Below, one piece after another: positions 1 to 10,640 of a stretch of DNA of 64,000 bases; within the stretch, counting starts at the first letter, position 1; each line of letters opens with the position of its first letter. The notes under the pieces are model-generated. The model made no database searches and was not told where the DNA came from. It was given only the letters and a program-made list of their open reading frames with translations. Origin of the DNA: JADJPO01 sp963828555 (GTDB lineage Bacteria; Actinomycetota; Actinomycetes; Actinomycetales; Kineosporiaceae); the NCBI GenBank assembly GCA_963828555.1, contig CAWHEL010000005.1, positions 806,001 to 870,000 on the forward strand, in the 5' to 3' direction. The position numbers and the translations under genes are program-made.

Positions 1-390
<390 letters not shown>

Positions 391-429
391 CCAGAGATCG
401 TGCCATCTCCCCCCGGTCGCCGCCCGGCG

Positions 430-1386
430 TCAGGACCTCCACTCCAGATCGGTGGCGCGGCGCAGCAGGCCGCTCACCCAGCGGCGCAGGTCCGCCGGGT
501 TGAGGCAGGAGCCGAGAGCGTGCACGGCCGCCCGCAGCGCCTGGTCGGTCGGTTGTTCGGCCAGCAGCCGGCCCAGCTGCGCCACCACCCTGGCGACGAC
601 GGCCGCGTCGCTGTCGGAGTGGAAGCGGCGCTCCGCCGACCAGAAGTCGTGATCGATCACGCGCAGGTCCTGGCCGAAGAAGCCCCCGAACAGCCCGACC
701 AGGTCCGGATAGCGCTCGCGCGCGGCCGGTGCGGCGTCCGGCTCGGGGTAGGCCGTGACCACGACGGGGCGACCGGTCGCGGCGTCCAGCCGCAGCAGGA
801 CTGCGCAGACGGTTGCCGCCTCCGGCTCACCGGCGAGCCGGCCGTCGCCGTCGACCCCGCGGTAGCTGCCGATCACCCGGCCGAGGTCGGTGACCAGGTG
901 CAGTCGCGGAGTGCCTCCAGGGTCCGCGGCCCAGGAGCGGAACCGGGTCTCGTGGCCCCGCAGGACGTCACGCGTGGCCAGGTCGGCAGTTGTCCGGTCG
1001 GTGAACCGGGACCGGTGCCGCACACCCTCACCCCAGACCAGTCCCTCGTCGGGGGACCCGACCGCACCAGGCTGCACGGCAGGGGGGTCGGCGACGGCCT
1101 CGTCGATCCGGCGCAGCAGGTACTCCAGGAAGGCGCGGACGTCGCGGCCGGCGGGCAGGGCCACGAGGGAGATCGTCCTGCGATGCAGCTCGGGGTCGGT
1201 CAGATCCTCGGCCAGCACCTCGGCGAGTTCCCGCCGGACCCGGCCGAGATCGCCGCCGTCGGCACGGAGGTGATGCAGGGCGACCTGCCAGGGCCCGTCC
1301 GCGTCGAAGAAGTCCTCCTCGGCATGCGGGGAGTAGGAGCGGCAGAACGAGGACAGGGTGTCGTAGGGCAGGCGCTCAACAGCCAC
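430..1386 (-). CDS. Double CdiI-like immunity protein with an embedded RNase A-like toxin fragment
   Basis: The 318-residue protein has three visible parts. Residues 1-100 resemble a CdiI-type contact-dependent inhibition immunity domain (YDTLSSFCRSY, then a helical region). Residues 125-215 resemble the C-terminal half of a bacterial RNase A-like toxin (SRFTDRTTADLA, RGHETRFRSWAA, ending VVVTAYPE). Residues 224-318 are a second, more typical CdiI-like domain (ERYPDLVGLFGGFFGQDL). The toxin-like part lacks the GHT/RHV histidine segment that starts the catalytic domain in the neighbouring toxin, so it is probably inactive. The gene starts 21 bases after the toxin stop, the standard toxin-immunity arrangement. 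I infer that it arose by fusion of cassette remnants. The domain assignments rest on motif recognition, not a profile search. Confidence 0.7.
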   Translation of the reverse strand: MAVERLPYDTLSSFCRSYSPHAEEDFFDADGPWQVALHHLRADGGDLGRVRRELAEVLAEDLTDPELHRRTISLVALPAGRDVRAFLEYLLRRIDEAVADPPAVQPGAVGSPDEGLVWGEGVRHRSRFTDRTTADLATRDVLRGHETRFRSWAADPGGTPRLHLVTDLGRVIGSYRGVDGDGRLAGEPEAATVCAVLLRLDAATGRPVVVTAYPEPDAAPAARERYPDLVGLFGGFFGQDLRVIDHDFWSAERRFHSDSDAAVVARVVAQLGRLLAEQPTDQALRAAVHALGSCLNPADLRRWVSGLLRRATDLEWRS

Positions 1387-1407
1387 GGCGTCTCCTCAGC
1401 AGCATCT

Positions 1408-2715
1408 CTAGGCCCTGGCCAGGAAGGCCGTGGCGAGGTGGACCTCGCCGCCCGCAGACCGCCGTAGCCGCACCACAACGGTGGTCCCCGGATGCGTGGC
1501 GACCCCCGCCTCACCCGGCACCGCGACCACCCCGAGCACCCGGTCGGACGGCGTGGAGATCTCCAGCCACCCGGCGCCCGGACCCGCGGCGAACCGGCGC
1601 AGCGCGGTCTCGTGCTGCCGCAGGGTCTCGGTGATCGCAGCCTCGGCGGTCGCCCGGTCGGTGAATCGCGAGGCCTCCGCCGGCACCGCGCCACGTGTCC
1701 CGTCCTCGTGCCGTGTGCCGTGGGTGAGCCGGTCGGTCAGGTAGTCGTCGTCCACCTCCACGTGCCGGGCCAGGGTGTGTCCGTAGCCGGGGCCCTCGTG
1801 CAGGCCCAGGTCGACGCCGTCGAGCACGTCGTCGACCGTCTGTAGCGGCGGCCGCGGCCCGGGCCGGCCGGGCGGCCCCTCCCCCGACCCCGCGTCCCGC
1901 CGATCACCCGGCAGCCGCCGCGCCCAGCGGGGCCCCGGCAGCGCCATGGCGAGCACCGCCCCCGCGCCCTGCCCGTAGTGGCCCGCCTGCCACGCGGGGG
2001 CGTCGACCGCTTGCCCCGCAGCACCTTTCGGGTCCGTCCACCACGTCTCGAACGATTCGGCCAGGCCGTGGACGCCGCCGCGCACGTCCTGCCACCACGC
2101 CTGCGGGTCGGTCAACGCCTGGCCGGTCAGGGCCCAGCCGCCGGCCACGGGCTCGACGACGCCCCGGTTCCACACCGTGCCGACGAGATCGCCGGCCTGC
2201 CCGCCGAGGCCCGCCGGCCGGTCCGCGAGCTCCTCGCGCAGCCCGAGCAGCACGCGCACCAGCTGCTCGCCGTCGCGCCGCTCGGCCTCCTGCGCCGTCC
2301 GCCACACCTGGACCGCGTCGAAAAGCTCGGCGTGCAGGTGCACCGGGGTGTCCTGCCCCGCCCGGCGGGCCAGGGCGTCCTGCTGCTGGATGTCGACCAG
2401 CCGCTCGCGGGTGCGCACCATCACTGCCCGCCCGGCGGCCGCCTCGGTGGACCACCCCTGGATCGCCAGGGCGGCGCGCGCTGTCACCAGGTCGAGGTCG
2501 GCGCACCGGTCGACCAGAGCGCCCCGGCGCGCAGCGAAGGCCTCGGCCGCCGGCCCCGACCAGCGCTCGGTCACCGCGAGGGAGGCGTCGAGCTGGTCGA
2601 GCGCGTCACGGCAGGCGTTCGAGGCACGCTGCAGGGCCCGGACGGCGCCGACCGCCTGCACCGGGTCTCCCTCGGGCAGCACCGGGTCGAGCAGGTCGAC
2701 CGGCACGTTCTCCAT
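1408..2715 (-). CDS. Polymorphic toxin: WXG-type N-terminus and RNase A-like C-terminal domain
   Basis: The product has 435 residues. The N-terminal half is helical, with a WSGPAAEAF motif near residues 52-60 that resembles WXG100-type secretion domains of ESX/type VII substrates. It has no signal peptide. A Gly/Pro-rich linker near 275-292 leads to a C-terminal domain from about 305 that resembles bacterial RNase A-like toxins: GHTLARHV (His313 and His318), SRFTDRATAEAA near 349-360, and a terminal VHLATAFLA. The usual final motif in this family is TAYP; here Tyr is Phe and the Pro is missing, which could lower activity. The toxin would cleave RNA in a rival cell after delivery. The immunity-like gene lies immediately downstream. 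Start ATG 2715 was chosen because the upstream extension overlaps another gene and is shadow-like. Confidence 0.75.
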   Translation of the reverse strand: MENVPVDLLDPVLPEGDPVQAVGAVRALQRASNACRDALDQLDASLAVTERWSGPAAEAFAARRGALVDRCADLDLVTARAALAIQGWSTEAAAGRAVMVRTRERLVDIQQQDALARRAGQDTPVHLHAELFDAVQVWRTAQEAERRDGEQLVRVLLGLREELADRPAGLGGQAGDLVGTVWNRGVVEPVAGGWALTGQALTDPQAWWQDVRGGVHGLAESFETWWTDPKGAAGQAVDAPAWQAGHYGQGAGAVLAMALPGPRWARRLPGDRRDAGSGEGPPGRPGPRPPLQTVDDVLDGVDLGLHEGPGYGHTLARHVEVDDDYLTDRLTHGTRHEDGTRGAVPAEASRFTDRATAEAAITETLRQHETALRRFAAGPGAGWLEISTPSDRVLGVVAVPGEAGVATHPGTTVVVRLRRSAGGEVHLATAFLARA

Positions 2716-2786
2716 GGCCCCAGACCCTAGGCGGGGCGGGGAATCGGCGGCGCTGGTTATCCACAGGCACCGCGGAACTCCGCGGA

Positions 2787-3422
2787 TCAGCGCGGCTTCT
2801 CCTCCGGCGCACCGCGATCGCCGCTCGGCGGCTCGGGGGTGGTGCGTTCCTCGGCCTCGCGCCGCTTCACCTCGAGACGGAGCTGCTCGATCTCGGCGTC
2901 GCGCACGTGCAACTGCTTCTTGCGGCGGTGCCGATTGCCCATCAGCACCCAGAACATCAGCACCAGCAGGGCCGCCACCGCGGCGCCGATCACCGACCCG
3001 AGCCGGAACCCCGGGGCGTCGACGTCGAGGGTGCGCTCGGCGGCGTGCGCGGAGTTCCCGGTGCCGAGCACGATCCCCAGCGTGGTGAGGTTCGGTGCAG
3101 CGAAGAGTGCGGCGAGGATCAGCCAGACCACCCGGCCGGCCAACCCGCCGTGCAGACGGAGCACCCGGCGCAGCATCAGCAGCGGAACCGCGGTGAACAC
3201 CAGGCCGCAGGCGAAGCCTGCGAAACCGTTGACCATGATGCTCTCGTCCGAGATCTGACCCACCTGGATCGCCCAGGCCCGCGGCAGCCAGGTGATGGCC
3301 AGCAGCACCAGCAGCGCGAGCAGCACGAGAGTGACCAGGACCAGCACGATCTTGGTGCTCCAGTTGCCCTTCTTCTCGACGACGACGGGCTGTTCGCCGA
3401 TGCGCCCTGCTCCCTTGTCCAT
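2787..3422 (-). CDS. Four-helix membrane protein with cytoplasmic coiled-coil tail
   Basis: I do not recognise a named family. The 211-residue product has a short polar N-terminus, then four hydrophobic segments at roughly residues 24-50, 64-86, 95-122 and 138-160, followed by a highly charged tail (RRKKQLHVRDAEIEQLRLE) predicted to be a helix or coiled coil. This arrangement fits an integral membrane protein with both ends in the cytoplasm. ATG 3422 is preferred, and GTG 3428 two codons earlier is equally possible. It stops 71 bases before the toxin start on the same strand and is divergent from the helicase gene at 3498. A role with the toxin locus is possible but unproven. Confidence 0.6.
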   Translation of the reverse strand: MDKGAGRIGEQPVVVEKKGNWSTKIVLVLVTLVLLALLVLLAITWLPRAWAIQVGQISDESIMVNGFAGFACGLVFTAVPLLMLRRVLRLHGGLAGRVVWLILAALFAAPNLTTLGIVLGTGNSAHAAERTLDVDAPGFRLGSVIGAAVAALLVLMFWVLMGNRHRRKKQLHVRDAEIEQLRLEVKRREAEERTTPEPPSGDRGAPEEKPR

Positions 3423-3497
3423 GCTCACAGGCCGATGATGGCACGAGATCAACTCCCGTGCGGGTGGAGGTCGCACCCTCGGCCTAGAGTGCTCGCC

Positions 3498-6400
3498 ATG
3501 CGGGTGGAGATCGAGGTCGTCGCGGCGCCCCTGGTGAACTACGCGATGGCGCACAACGGTTTGGGCTTCCTGCACCGGGTGACCGTCGCCTTCCCCGACA
3601 GCACCACCTCGGTGGAGCGGGTGGCCCTGACCGCCTCGATCCGCGACGCGGAGGGCCGAGTGCTGACCCGGCCGTGGAGCCACCGGGTCGACGGCGTCGC
3701 TCCCGGTGGCCGGATCGCCCTGGACTCCCCGGCGATCCGCCTAGACCCGCACCAGATGTCGACCGCGGAGGAGGAGATCGCCGCAGAGATCGTCGTCTCT
3801 GTCACCGTCGGCGACGACGAGGCCTCGGCGCCGGTCGAGTCGTTCACGCCGATCCGGGTGCTTGCAGCCCGGCAGTGGCTGGTGGACCCGCACGCCGTCC
3901 TGCTGTCCCTGGAACTGCTGGCCGCCTTCGTGCAGCCCAACCACCCCGGCATCGACCCGCTGTTGCCCGCGATCGGCGACCGGCTCACCCGTGCCACCCG
4001 CTCCGGCTCCCTTGCCGTGAGCGACGTGCGGCCGGAGCGCATCGACGCGATCGTCGAGGCGGTCTTCAGCACCGTCCACGACCTGGGCATCTCCTACGCC
4101 GAGCCGCCGGCCGGGTGGGGCTACGGGCAGAAGGTGCGCTCGGTCTCCGACGTCCTCACCCAGCAGCTGGGCACCTGCCTGGACACCACCCTTGCCCTGG
4201 CCTCGGTGCTCGAACACCTCGGCATCGCCCCGGTGATCTGGATCGCCCGCGGCCACGCCTTCCTCGGCTGGTGGCGGGGCAGCGGCCTGGGCCTGCCGGA
4301 CGCCGCGAGTCTGCAGGTCGCCACCGCCGCAAACGCTGTGGACCTGAAGGCCATGGGCGTGCTCGAGACGACCCTGCTCACCCGCGAGCGACGCCCCCCG
4401 AAGGACCTCTTCCGCCGCGCGGCGCAGGCCCCGCTCGACGGCTACTTCCGCGGTGGCACCGCCGACCTGGTCGGCGTGGTCGACGTCGCCATGACCCGGA
4501 TGATGCGGGTGCGCCCGATGCCGGTGAGCCGGCTGCGGGCGGACGGCGTCACCGAGATCGTGGAGTACCACGCTGCAGCGGCCGCCCTCACCTCCCTCCG
4601 GCCCGGAACCCCGCCGGCATCGGCCACACTGTCACCGAGCGCCGCCGCCGCGCCGCCGCCGCGGCGGATCCAGACCTGGAAGAACGCACTGCTCGACCTG
4701 ACCCTGCGCAACCCGCTGCTCAACCTCGGTCGCGGCATGACCCAGCTGCCCCTACTCATGCCGCACGAGCAGCTCGGCGCCTTCGCCTCGCTCCTGCAGG
4801 AGGGCCGCGCGGTCGCCGTCCGCGCCGCCGACGACCTGGCCTGGGCGGTCGCCGGCCACGAGACGCACACCGCGGCCTCCCTGCCCGGCGACGTCCAGCG
4901 CTCGATGCTGCTGCAGCGGTCGACCGTCTTCTCCGACCTGGACGGCGCGGGCCACAAGCGGGCGATGGAGCGGCTGCGCTACCGGGCCCGCACTGCCAAG
5001 CAGGAGACCGGGGCCAACCTGCTCTCGGTCACCCTGGGCCGCCTGGACTGGACGCTGGACGATCGCGAGCTGTCGGCCCCCCTGCTGATCGCCCCGGTCG
5101 AGATCAAGGGCGTGATCTCCCCGCACCGGATCACCTTCGACCCGGCCGGGCAGGTCACGCTGAACCTGAGCCTGATGGAGAAGCTGCGCACCGCGTTCGA
5201 CTTCACCGTGCCGGCCCTGCGCGAGCTGCCCCAACGCCCCGACGGCGGCGGGGTGGACGTCGAGGCGGTGATCCGCCTGATGCGCGAGGCGATCGCCGCG
5301 GCCCAGCTGCCGTTCCGGGTGGACGGTGAGGCCCGGCTGGCCATCATCGCCTTCACCGGATACCTGCTCTGGCGCGACCTGGACGAGCACTGGCAGGCCT
5401 TCGTCGAGCGGCCCCTGGTGCGCCACCTCGCGCTCAGCCCGACCGAGCAGTTCGGGGACGAGGACAGCGTGGTGCCGCCGGACGCCGACCTGGACGCGAT
5501 CGCCGCGGCCGCCCCGATCCCGGCCGACGGGTCCCAGGCCGAGGCGATCGCCGCCGCCCGGGACCGGCGCAGCTTCGTCCTGGAGGGACCGCCCGGCACC
5601 GGGAAGTCGCAGACCATCACCAACATCCTGGCCGACCAGATGGCGCAGGGACGCACCGTGCTGTTCGTGGCCGAGAAGGGCGCTGCCCTGGACGTCGTCC
5701 GCGCCCGCCTGGAGGAGTGCGGCCTGTCGCCGTTCACCCTCGACCTGCACGACGAGCACGCCCGCCCGAACCAGGTACGTGAACGGCTGCGGGCGGCCCT
5801 GGCCCTGCGTCCACTGCCGGACCAGGACGCCTACCGGGTGGCTGCCCAGGACGCGACGGCGTGCGCGGCCGCGTTGTGCGACTACGCCCGCCGGGTTCAC
5901 GAGCCGAACCCGGCAGGGCTCTCCCTGTACGGCGCCCGAGGTCTGCAGCTGGCCCGCGGCGAGGGGGCCGCGCTGACCGTCGGCGCGCAGGCCCCGGGGG
6001 CCCGGGAGGCGGTCGCCCGGGCCGTGCCTCAGCTCGCCGCGCTCGGTGACACCAGCTGGCACGCCTGGGGTTTCGCACGGTATGCACCCGTGGACCTCTC
6101 CGACTGGCTGACCGCCGCTGCCACGGCGCCAGCCGCCCTCGAGTTGCCGGCGCTCGCCGCGCAGGCGCTGGCCGCCGCGACCACCCACCACGAGCTGGCC
6201 GGCGTCGCCGCGCTGCTGAGCGAGGCGGCAACGGACGGCGCCACCCTGCGGGAAGTGTCCGGTGAGCGCTGGCAGTCCGCCCGGATCGAGCTCACCCAGC
6301 GCACAGAATCGTTGCAGCGCAGCGCCTCCGAGCTGCTGGACGCGTTCGATCCCGCCGTGATCACCGTCCCGCTGGAGCCAGTGCGGCAGTCGCTGCGCGA

Positions 6401-9330
6401 GGCCGAGGCCTCGTTCTTCCTCGGCCGCGAAACGCCGCCTACTCGCCGCCGGGGCGCCCCTGCTCGGTCATCTGCGACCCGGCGCTCGGTCTGCCGCCAA
6501 GGAACTGCCCGCCCTCGCCGAACAGGTGGCCGGCCTGGCCGCGCAGACCCGCGACCTGGTCGCGGCCTGGCGTGCCCTGCCCGGGTGCGCCGCGCTTCCC
6601 CCGGCCGTCAATCCGTTGGCCGAGGACGGGCACGCCCGGATCGAGACAGGAGTGCACGCGCTCGAGCATCACGCCGCCCTGCTGGCCGAGCTCCCGGCGG
6701 CACCGGCCCGCGCGGTGACCCTGGCCCGCTCCGGCGAGCCGCCGCTGCCGAGGCACGTGCAGGCCGAGCTGGACGGCGTCGTCCGCCGGCTGGGCGACCT
6801 GCTCGCCGCGACCGGCTCACGCCCTGCGGACCAGCGCCGCTGGGCTGACGGCGTCGGCCTGCTGCAGCGGTGGGCGCAGACCCTGCCACGGCGCACCGCC
6901 GAGGGGCCGGCGGCCTCCGGCCTGCGCCGCTGGGCGGGCGCCGTCACGGCCCTGGCCCCGCTGGACGACGTGGCCGACGAGGCCCGTTGGCAGCTGCTCA
7001 CCGGCGCCGTCCCGGCGGCCGAGGCGGTCGCCGCCCTGGAGCGTGGCCTGGCTGCGGCCTCGGTCGTCGAACGCCTCGACCACGGCGGCTTCGCCGGCTT
7101 CGACGCCGAGCGCCAGGACGCGACCGTGCACCGGTTCGTGCAGGCCTCGGACGCCCTGCGCGGCACCCTGCGCTCAGTGCTGCCGGCCACCGTGGTGGAG
7201 CGCCGACCGTTCCGGCCCGGCAAGGTCTTCGGCACCGTGGCGGCGCTGGAGCGCGAGGTGAACCGCAGCCGCGGCGGGCTGAGCGTGCGCCGTCTGGTCG
7301 AGCAGTACGGCCCGGTGATCGCCGAGGTGACCCCCTGCGTGCTGGTCAGCCCGGACTCCCTGGCCCGGTTCATCCCGCCGCGGGCGATGTCGTTCGACCT
7401 GGTCGTCTTCGACGAGGCCTCGCAGATCACCGTCGCCGATGCGATCGGCGCGCTGGGCCGGGCGGACGCGGCGGTCGTCGCCGGGGACTCCCAGCAGATG
7501 CCGCCGAGCATGTTCGGTCAGCTCGCCGCCGAGGACGACGTGCCCGAGGCCGGCGCAGACGTCGGCACCCAGAGCTCGACCGAGGAGTTCCGAGTGGTGC
7601 CGGACGAGGAGAGCATCCTCTCCGAGGCGGTGATGGCAGGCCTGCCGCGGTTGTGGCTGTCCTGGCACTACCGCAGCCGGGACGAGGCCCTGATCTCCTT
7701 CAGCAACGACCAGTACTACGAGGGCCGGCTGCTGACCTTCCCCGCGGTGCCCGGCCGGGGCCAGGACAGCGGGCTCAGCTTCACCCGGGTGCCCGGGCAG
7801 TTCCACCGCTCGGCCCGGGCCGGCGGCGACGGGCTGCTGCGCACCAACCCGGTCGAGGCGACCGCCGTGGCCGATGAGGTACTGCGCCGGTGGCGCGCCG
7901 GGGAGCGCTCGATCGGCGTCGTCACCTTCAACGTGCAGCAGCGTGCGCTGATCGAGTCGATGCTGATCGAGCGGGCCGAACCGGGGGTCGCCGAATCCCT
8001 CGACGGCGGCCAGGACGGCCTGTTCGTGAAGAACCTGGAGAACGTGCAGGGCGACGAGCGCGATGTGGTCGTGTTCTCCACCGGCTTCTCCGCCGCCGCC
8101 AACGGGGTGCTGCCACTGAACTTCGGGCCGCTGAACCGGGCCGGTGGCGAGCGCCGGCTCAACGTCGCGGTCACCCGGGCCCGGCGCCGGGTGATGGTGT
8201 TCTCCTCCTTCGAGCCGGAGGACCTGCGGGCCGAGCAGACCTCCTCGGTCGGCATCAGGCACCTGCGGGCCTACCTCGAACTGGCCAAGTACGGCACGGA
8301 GAAGACCCCCGAGGACGGCCTGACCGCGGCGTCGTGGCCGGCGACGGTCGACCGGCACCGGGACGAGATCGCCACGCATCTGCGCGCCCACGGCGTGCAG
8401 GTGCGTACCGGGCTGGGGCTGTCCGAGTTCCAGATCGACCTCGCGGTGGGCCCGCCCGGAGCCGCTCCGGTGCTCGCGGTGCTGCTCGACTCCCCGCAGT
8501 GGGCACACCGGCGCACCACCGGGGACCGGGACGGCCTGGCCATCACCGTGCTGCAGCGCACCATGGGCTGGCCGGCGGTGGCCCGGGTCTGGCTGCCGCA
8601 CTGGCTCGCCGACCCGCAGGCCGTGATCGAGGACCTGCTCGCGCAGGCCGAGACGGCCCGCACCACCATCACCCGGGCCGGGGAGCGCACCCAGAGCTGG
8701 ACCAGCACCCAGTTCGAGCCGGCCGAGACGGCTGATCCGGCTGATCCGGTCGGGCTGGAGCGCGCAGAGCCGAGCGCCGCCGAACCGTTCCTGCCCTACT
8801 CCCCGGCCCTGGTCGGCGTCGCCCGCGACCTGGACGCGTTGGCCGCCTCCCGCCGCGGACGGCAGGTGCAGGACCTGATCCGCGCCATTGTGCAGGCCGA
8901 GGGCCCGATCGCCCCTGCCCGTCTGGCCCGGCACGTGGCGCACTGCCACGGCCTGACCCGGGTGCAGGGCACCCGGCAGGCGGACATCCTCAGACTGGTC
9001 CCGGCCGACCTGCGCCGCGACGCCGAGGAGCACTTCGTCTGGCCCTCCGGCCGCGACCCGCTGCTGTGGCGGGGCTACCGCGGCTACGACGGGCCGCCGA
9101 AGGAGCGCCCGCTGGAGGAGGTCGCGGTGATCGAGATCTCGAACGCGCTCTGCGACCTGGCCCACCGGGCGATGGGCATCTCGGTCGAGGAACTGTTCAA
9201 GGAGGCCACCCGGGCCTTCGGCGGAACCCGGGTCACCGAGGCGATCCGGGCCCGGCTCGGCCGTGCGCTGGACCACTCCGTGCGCACCGAGCGGCTTGCG
9301 GTCGCCGGGTCCGTGGTGATGCCGCGATGA
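3498..9330 (+). pseudogene. Giant DUF4011/SF1 helicase/PD-(D/E)XK/DUF3320 protein, broken by a +1 frameshift
   Basis: Two adjoining reading frames together spell one protein of about 1,943 residues. Its order is an N-terminal domain, a transglutaminase-like segment (GTCLDTTLALASVLEHLG near 225 and GHAFLGWW near 252), DUF4011 (WKNALLDLTLRNPLLNLGRG near 393), a superfamily 1 helicase (Walker A GPPGTGKSQT near 696, Walker B VVFDEASQI near 1303, and late helicase motifs NVQGDERDVV and NVAVTRARRR), a Vsr-like restriction-endonuclease fold near 1615-1714, and a C-terminal DUF3320. After LGR the reading shifts: removing the G at 6429 joins LGR directly to KRRLLAAGAPL in the next frame. Similar DUF4011-helicase-Vsr proteins have been reported as anti-phage (Hhe-type). 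The gene is either inactivated or the extra base is a sequencing error. Taken as written, translation stops at 6848. Confidence 0.85.
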
Positions 9331-9357
9331 TGAGGCCATGACCGAACGGACGGCGCC

Positions 9358-10629
9358 ATGACCTTGCTGGTGGTGATGGGCTCGGGGGAGACCGCACCCA
9401 CGATGGTCAAGACGCACCGCGCCGTGCTGGCCCGATCCGGCGTGCCGGACGCCGGGCCCGCGGTGATGCTGGACACCCCGTTCGGCTTCCAGATGAACGC
9501 CGACGACCTGGTGACCAAGACCCAGCAGTACTTCGCCGAGTCGGTCGGCGCGACCGTTGCCGTAGCGGCCTGGCGGCGGCGCGACATGCCCGGGAGCGAG
9601 CAGGAGAAGGCCCTGGCGCTGCTGGCTCGCTCGCGCTGGGCCTTCGCCGGGCCCGGCAGCCCTACCTACGCCCTGCGGCAGTGGCGGGACACCGCCGTCC
9701 CTGGCGCCTTGCTTGACATCCCCGGCCGGGGAGGCACCCTGGTCTTCGGCTCCGCCGCGGCCTGCACCGTGGGCACGCACGCGATCCCGGTCTACGAGAT
9801 CTACAAGGTCGGCGAGGACCCGCACTGGGAGCCCGGGCTCGATCTGCTCGGCGCCCTGACCGGCATCCACGCCGTCGTCGTGCCGCACTTCGACAACGCC
9901 GAGGGCGGTCAGCATGACACGCGGTTCTGCTACCTGGGTGAGCAGCGGCTCGCGGCCCTGGAGACCGAGCTGCCCAAGGAGATCGGCGTCCTGGGCGTCG
10001 ACGAGCACACCGCGCTGACCATCGATCTGAACGCCGGCACCGCCACCGTGGGCGGGAACGGCGTGGTCACCCTGCGCCGTCGCGGCGCCGTCCGGCTGGT
10101 GCACAGCGGGGAGACGATCACGCTGGCCGTGCTCAGGGCCGTCCTGCGGGGTGAGGACGTCGACCTCGAGCAGGCGATGCCGATCACGGCGGCGGCGACC
10201 GGCCCCGCCGAATCGCCCGGGGCTGCCGACCCGGCGCCCGCCACCTCGCTGAGCGAGCAGGCCGAGCAGGCCCGGGCCGCGTTCGAGGTGGCGTTGGCGG
10301 TGCGCGACGTGGACGGCTGCGTCACCGCCGTCCTCGACCTGGAGGCTGCGATCGTGGCCTGGAGCACCGACTCGCTGCAGAGCGACGTGGCCGACCGGGC
10401 CCGGCGCCTGCTGCGCTCGCTGGTGGTGCGCCTGGGCGAACTCGCCGAGGCCGGCGCCGGCGATCCCGCGGACGTCGTCCGCCCGTTCGTCGAGCTCCTG
10501 CTGGACCTGCGGGCGCGCGCCAGGGCTGGCAGGGACTTCGCCGCCGCCGACGTGATCCGTGACGGCCTGACCTCGAGCGGCCTGGAGATTCGTGACACTC
10601 CCCAGGGCGTGAGCTGGTCGCTCAGGTAG
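9358..10629 (+). CDS. Peptidase S51-like protein with CysRS-like C-terminal tail
   Basis: The first 270 residues resemble the S51/cyanophycinase-dipeptidase E group with a class I glutamine amidotransferase-like fold: MGSGETAPTM at the start, FAGPGSPTYALRQW near 96-109, the presumed nucleophile Ser132 in FGSAAAC, and VVPHFDNAEGG with His177. The last 70 residues match the helical tail of cysteinyl-tRNA synthetase: LRARARAGRDFAAADVIRDG, then DTPQGVSW. A Pro/Ala-rich linker near 275-300 separates the two. There is no tRNA synthetase catalytic domain (no HIGH or KMSKS motif). ATG 9358 is the first sensible start. It begins 27 bases after the helicase gene. Substrate unknown; I infer a cytoplasmic serine hydrolase. 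Confidence 0.75.
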   Translation: MTLLVVMGSGETAPTMVKTHRAVLARSGVPDAGPAVMLDTPFGFQMNADDLVTKTQQYFAESVGATVAVAAWRRRDMPGSEQEKALALLARSRWAFAGPGSPTYALRQWRDTAVPGALLDIPGRGGTLVFGSAAACTVGTHAIPVYEIYKVGEDPHWEPGLDLLGALTGIHAVVVPHFDNAEGGQHDTRFCYLGEQRLAALETELPKEIGVLGVDEHTALTIDLNAGTATVGGNGVVTLRRRGAVRLVHSGETITLAVLRAVLRGEDVDLEQAMPITAAATGPAESPGAADPAPATSLSEQAEQARAAFEVALAVRDVDGCVTAVLDLEAAIVAWSTDSLQSDVADRARRLLRSLVVRLGELAEAGAGDPADVVRPFVELLLDLRARARAGRDFAAADVIRDGLTSSGLEIRDTPQGVSWSLR

Positions 10630-10640
10630 TCTCGACGACC

